NCBI RefSeq assembly: GCF_001649575.2 | Contig: NC_051449.1 | Coordinates: forward strand, 17,888,208-17,952,207 | Direction: 5' to 3' | DNA length: 64,000 nt | Source: Kryptolebias marmoratus | Lineage: Eukaryota; Chordata; Actinopteri; Cyprinodontiformes; Rivulidae | Part shown: positions 60,218 through 64,000 of the stretch, piece by piece | Layout: every line of letters starts with the position of its first letter | Numbering within the stretch: the stretch's first letter is position 1 | The notes under the pieces: generated by a model | What the model was told of the DNA's origin: nothing | What the model saw: only the letters and a program-made list of their open reading frames with translations | The model's database searches: none | Position numbers and translations under genes: made by a program

Positions 60218-61125
60218 CCCAATTCTGGAAAAGTTGGAACGTAGTGTAAACTGTTAAGTAAACTGAATGCAATAACTTGAGAATATCATAGACCCATATT
60301 TTATTTGCAAGGGAACATAGTAAACATGTCAAGTGTTTCAGCTACAAAATCGGACCACTTTTTGAAAAGAAAATATATTAATTTTGAATTTCATGGCAGC
60401 AACACAGCTCAAAAAAGCCACGATATTGGCAACTAAGGGCTGTAAAAGTAAGTGGTATGGATAAGAAACAGTTGGAGGACCATTTCACATCTAATTAGGT
60501 TAATTAGCAGCATGTCGGTAAGAGGACTGGGTATAAAAAGACCATTTTAGAGAGGCTGAATCTGACAGAAGTGAAGATGGGAAGGGGTTCACCAGTCCTT
60601 GAAAAACTGAGTCTAAAAAAAGTGGAACAGTTTCAGAATAATGGTCCTCAACAGAAAATTGGAGAGACTTTGAATATCCCATCATCTACAGCTCATAACA
60701 TCCTCAAAAGCTTTAATGAATCTGGAGAATGAATCTGAGCTCAAAGAACGAGGCTGAAAGTCAGTACTGGATGTTTGTGATCTTCGGGTCTGTGCTGCAT
60801 TAAAGACATGTCTGATTCTGCTCTTGACATCACTGCATGGACTCAGGAACACTTCATCTAATCATTGTCTGTAAACCCAGTTCACTGTCCCATCCACTAA
60901 TGCTGCTTAAAGCTCTATCAGACAAAGAAGAAGCCAGACGTGAACACCATCCAGAAACACCACCGTCTTCTCCGGACTTAAGAGGAGAGGGCCCATCCGG
61001 CTTGTTGTCAGTGCACAGTTCAAAAGCCTGCCTCTCTGATGGTATGGGGGTGCATTAGTGCCTATGGCACGTACACATCACTGTCAATGCAGAACAATAT
61101 ATACAGGTTTAGGAGCAACATATGC
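60218..61125 (+). pseudogene. Internally deleted Tc1-like transposon remnant
   Basis: Starts with AAAAGTTGGAACGTAGTGTA, a typical terminal segment of a teleost Tc1-like element, then CCCATATTTTATTTGCAAG. The transposase start is near 60577 (MGRGSPV in translation), followed by the helix-turn-helix region with a stop at about 60728. Pieces of the DDE region follow (TGCATGGACTCAGGAACACTTC, GGAGAGGGCCCATCCGGC, GATGGTATGGGGGTGCATTAG), with an internal loss. The 3' part and right inverted repeat are missing; the sequence passes into a family-A fragment at about 61126. Not functional. Confidence 0.82.
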
Positions 61126-61240
61126 AATAACTCAGTGCATCTTACCCATACAGTGTTGACATTTGGTGTGGTAGTAGCTGAGGGTCATCTCTTACACCTA
61201 CTACTAGCATTAACAGATCACATGACATCTCAGTTTTGGC
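61126..61240 (-). repeat. Short fragment of dispersed repeat family A
   Basis: ATAACTCAGTGCATCTTAC, ATTTGGTGTGGTAGTAGCTG and AGCATTAACAGATCAC in reverse-complement order of family A, joined directly to the broken 3' side of the Tc1 remnant. Confidence 0.7.
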
Positions 61241-62395
61241 ATGCCAAGGGCTGTGCGATTTGCATTCCTTCAGGGAAGCTTTTCAGTTGCCTTTTCATAT
61301 GTTTGTACACCAGAAGAAGAAAAAAACAGCTGGGATTAGGATTACACTGATTACTGCTGTAATCCAGTGCAAAATATCTTATCTTGTCAATCCTTTAAGA
61401 AACTACAGCAAATGATCCAGCCCCCCTGTGCCGGACGAGAGCGTCAGACATCAGGAAACGACCCACAGGATCTGCAGGAGCCCAACCTTTGGCTTCATCG
61501 CTCCTCTCTTTGCCCTTCCTCCTCCTCTTCAGCCAGCAGAGTTGGTTAGGAGGTTGCGCTTGTTGTTTTCGCTCCTCATACTTTTGCCTTCAACTCCGAC
61601 TTACCTACAGATTCCCCTGTACCTTCTGTGTAACTTATTTAAACTTTACTTTGTTTAAACTTCCCCACCTTCGGGCCACGAACAGCAAAGCCGAATTGTC
61701 TGGAGACCAGCTATGTTTTATCTAACGCCACCTCCACCCACAACCACAACAGCTTGTACTTACAATTACATTGCATTTTACATTTTTAAAAAAATCACTT
61801 TATGGTTTTATGCTAATTTATGTATGAGCAATTAGTCAATAGACCTATTTCGTGTCTAGAACTGGAAAGTCTACCAGACCAGTCTTAAAGTCAAAAAGCA
61901 AAAGCTTGATTTGACAGCTTGGAGTATATGAATGCTTGCTTCAGATTGTTTTCATACATGCAAACAGAATTTAACTGTTCTTTTCTCTAAACTGAAAAAA
62001 CAAGCAAATTCAGGTCTTTTTTTTTTTTTAATTCCTCACACCTTCAAACTGAATGGAGGTATCTTGTAATATCTAATAAAGTCGTGCTGTCGGTGGCAAT
62101 GACACAAAAAATATCCACTCACTAATTATTTGTAGGCATTAGACAGTGTGTGGGGAAGGCGTGGGAGGAGAAGCGTTTGCTGTATTTCTGGCATGTAGGT
62201 GTATGGGCCCGTGTGTGAGATGCTGGTGGGAAGGTTTTCCACCATTTCACGATAATACCTTGCAATTATTGCCCATAAGCTTCAACTTGCACTGCAGCAC
62301 ATTATACTTCTCATCAAACAAATGTGTGCACTTACACACACACACACCCTTGCAGAAAGTCAGCAGGGGCGTAATTAAACACATGTGGCTGGTGT
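61241..62395. other. Stretch without a recognisable gene
   Basis: Short open frames at 61.4-61.7 kb lack domains. Poly-T at about 62018-62031. Confidence 0.45.
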
Positions 62396-62665
62396 TTTAA
62401 CGTTACATCGATGCCGAGGCGAGGCGGCAATTGCCTTCTTAGCCAATCCATTCCACAGATACTAACATGATGAATATTACCGGAGTCAGTGAGCATATTA
62501 AACTGCGGCGAGCGAGTGCGCCCGCGCGGCCAGATGCTAGCTGCCTACAAGCTGTAAGGCAGCTGAGTAACCAAACAAACTCCGAGCGGCGGCAGATGAT
62601 GTTACCAGCGGCGGCGGCGGAGGCCCAGACGAAAGCACGAGCTTCGTATGGAAAATGTCTTCAGA
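62396..62665. promoter_or_regulatory. Small CpG-rich segment
   Basis: CpG-dense, with GCGAGCGAGTGCGCCCGCGC near 62510 and a GGCGGCGGCGG run near 62610, next to AT-rich TTGCCTTCTTAGCCAATCC and GATGAATATTACCGG motifs. A 67-codon plus-strand frame starting at 62467 has an alanine run and no domain. It may be a small CpG island or a conserved element; no splice donor is obvious. Confidence 0.3.
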
Positions 62666-62789
62666 GATGACTGACTATGAGGCAGGTTAAAAAGGAAGAA
62701 AGAAAAGAAACATGTGAATAAATTAGACTAACATGCCTTGAATGCATATGCCAGTTTTAAACTGAGGCCGTCTTATGTTGAGAAATGAT

Positions 62790-63490
62790 GAATTACGGCT
62801 GTTTTTGGTTGAACAAAATAGCATGATAACCATGATAATAACTTATGTGTGATCTCTTGCAACACTGCAAGGTGTTAGTGCTTGGAGTATGTATTGTAAA
62901 TGACTCGCAGCTGCTAGATCAAATCTCAGCTCAATACCTGTAAAATTCACTGAGTTATTGCCGTTTTTGTGTTTCCTAACATTGATTACCTGCAGCACCC
63001 ATCTTGAATTGGATTGACTCCAAACATTAATCACTAGTAGACATATTTCCGATGATAGTTTCCTGAAAGTTTCATTAAGATCCATCCAGTGGCTCATGAG
63101 GTATTTTTCTAACAGACAGACAGTTGACTCCAAACAGTCAATGGCAATTTTTTTTTTACAAAAATCTTGCACAATCTGTTAGCGCTCCAAAATATGTGTT
63201 GGGGCTCAGTCTCAGCTACTACCACGTGCAAATTTTGATCAATATCTGTAGAATTGACTGAGTTATAATCCTTTTTGTGTTTTTTAAGGTCAGCTGGCTG
63301 CGGCAGCCATCTTCAATTGTGTCCACCCTAAAAATTAATCAGCTGTAGACGTACATCCGATGATTACTTTCTGCATGTTTCGTTAAAATTCGACCAGCGG
63401 TTCTTTAGACAATTTGATAACAAACAGACGCACATGCACGCAAACACTGGCAAAAACATCCACCTCCACCAGCAGGCAATAATTAATGCA
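62790..63490 (+). repeat. Dispersed repeat family A, two-unit copy
   Basis: The core CTCGCAGCTGCTAG at about 62904 and CTCAGCTACTACC at about 63211 are about 306 bp apart. GGCTCATGAGGTATTTTTCT and AACAGACAGACAGTTGACTC join the units. The right end CAAACACTGGCAAAAACATCC is followed by ACCTCCACCAGCAGG, similar to the ends of family B. Confidence 0.8.
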
Positions 63491-63499
63491 TACGTGCGA

Positions 63500-64000
63500 C
63501 TTCAATCCAGCAATAATCTATAATGTGATGCCTAAGCTGAAACTTTCTCTTTCACACTGACTCTCGAACTGCTAAATTATTACCATAATTCTAATTATTG
63601 CCTCTGATTTGTTTTGTATTGCATCACCGGGGACAAATCAGCTCAGATAAGTCATGTTTCAGAGTGTTAAATTATCTCGTGAATCAAACTTGATAAAAAA
63701 AATCCCTACTTGACAGATGTTGTTTTATGGACTGTTAGATAAGGGCTTTTCTTCCAGTGCCTCGGTGACATGATCTCATAACAGTGTCAGAAACAAATAG
63801 ATCATGTTGTGTATTAGGACGTGCATGACTAAAAGTGACATGACTTCAATTTATATTTATGATTTTGTTCTGGAGGTGCATATAAGAAATAACACATCAC
63901 CCTAAATTTTCGCACTGGGTCTGTAATTTGCTTTTACTTCTAATCAGAGCAGTCTAATAAAGCAAGATGTTTAACAAGGTTGCTGTGAGAAGCCTTTTGT
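63500..64000. promoter_or_regulatory. Candidate conserved non-coding block, to window end
   Basis: 63530-63700 contains CTAAATTATTACCATAATTC, TAATTATTGCCTCTGATTTG and GGACAAATCAGCTCAGATAAG, dense in homeodomain and GATA-type cores with no repeat match. The rest to 64000 is AT-rich with no coding signal. Confidence 0.28.

Overview
This window looks like non-coding DNA from a ray-finned fish, probably a spiny-rayed teleost. The evidence is the repeat content: two decayed Tc1-like transposons of a type common in teleosts, a pogo/Tigger-like transposase remnant, a hAT-like and a PIF/Harbinger-like element with target-site duplications, LINE (non-LTR) fragments with a YADD reverse-transcriptase motif, and many CA/GT, TA and GATA microsatellites. 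I found no intact protein-coding gene on either strand. The open frames present are short, run through repeats or low-complexity sequence, or belong to dead transposons. The window is best read as a gene desert, or as one or more large introns.

Layout. 0-3 kb: two LINE fragments. 3-6 kb: single-copy AT-rich DNA with conserved-element-like blocks, including an inverted arrangement of TGACA/TTTGATTA motifs near 5.4 kb. 6-8.2 kb: a dispersed repeat and a 273-bp GGAT/GATA microsatellite. 8.2-15.7 kb: single-copy DNA. 15.7-17.9 kb: a cluster of short repeats, two of them one family in opposite orientation, one carrying a perfect 28-bp palindrome. 18-19.6 kb: purine- then pyrimidine-rich tracts. 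20.4-22.4 kb: a nested stack, with a hAT-like element (holding a 602-base assembly gap) inside a pogo-like element inside an older repeat. 22.4-30 kb: A-rich repeats, two TA microsatellites and one Tc1 remnant. 30.8-31.8 kb: candidate splice sites and a small CpG-rich segment. 31.9-32.8 kb: the largest copy of the commonest dispersed family, made of three units of about 260-300 bp. 33-45 kb: mostly single-copy DNA with candidate regulatory blocks and repeats. 45.4-46 kb: a probable MITE. 47.2-48.5 kb: the most promoter-like segment, CpG-rich with GA/CT tracts and two good splice donors on the minus strand. 49.5-50.2 kb: a 400-bp Harbinger-like MITE nested in another repeat. 50-64 kb: single-copy DNA with further repeats, a second Tc1 remnant and candidate conserved blocks near 59 kb and 63.6 kb.

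Functionally, the only supportable candidates for host activity are cis-regulatory: blocks rich in homeodomain-core motifs scattered between repeats, plus possible first exons at 31.6-31.8 kb (plus) and 48.2-48.4 kb (minus). These blocks were judged by eye only. A multi-species alignment would be needed to confirm conservation, and RNA data to confirm transcription.
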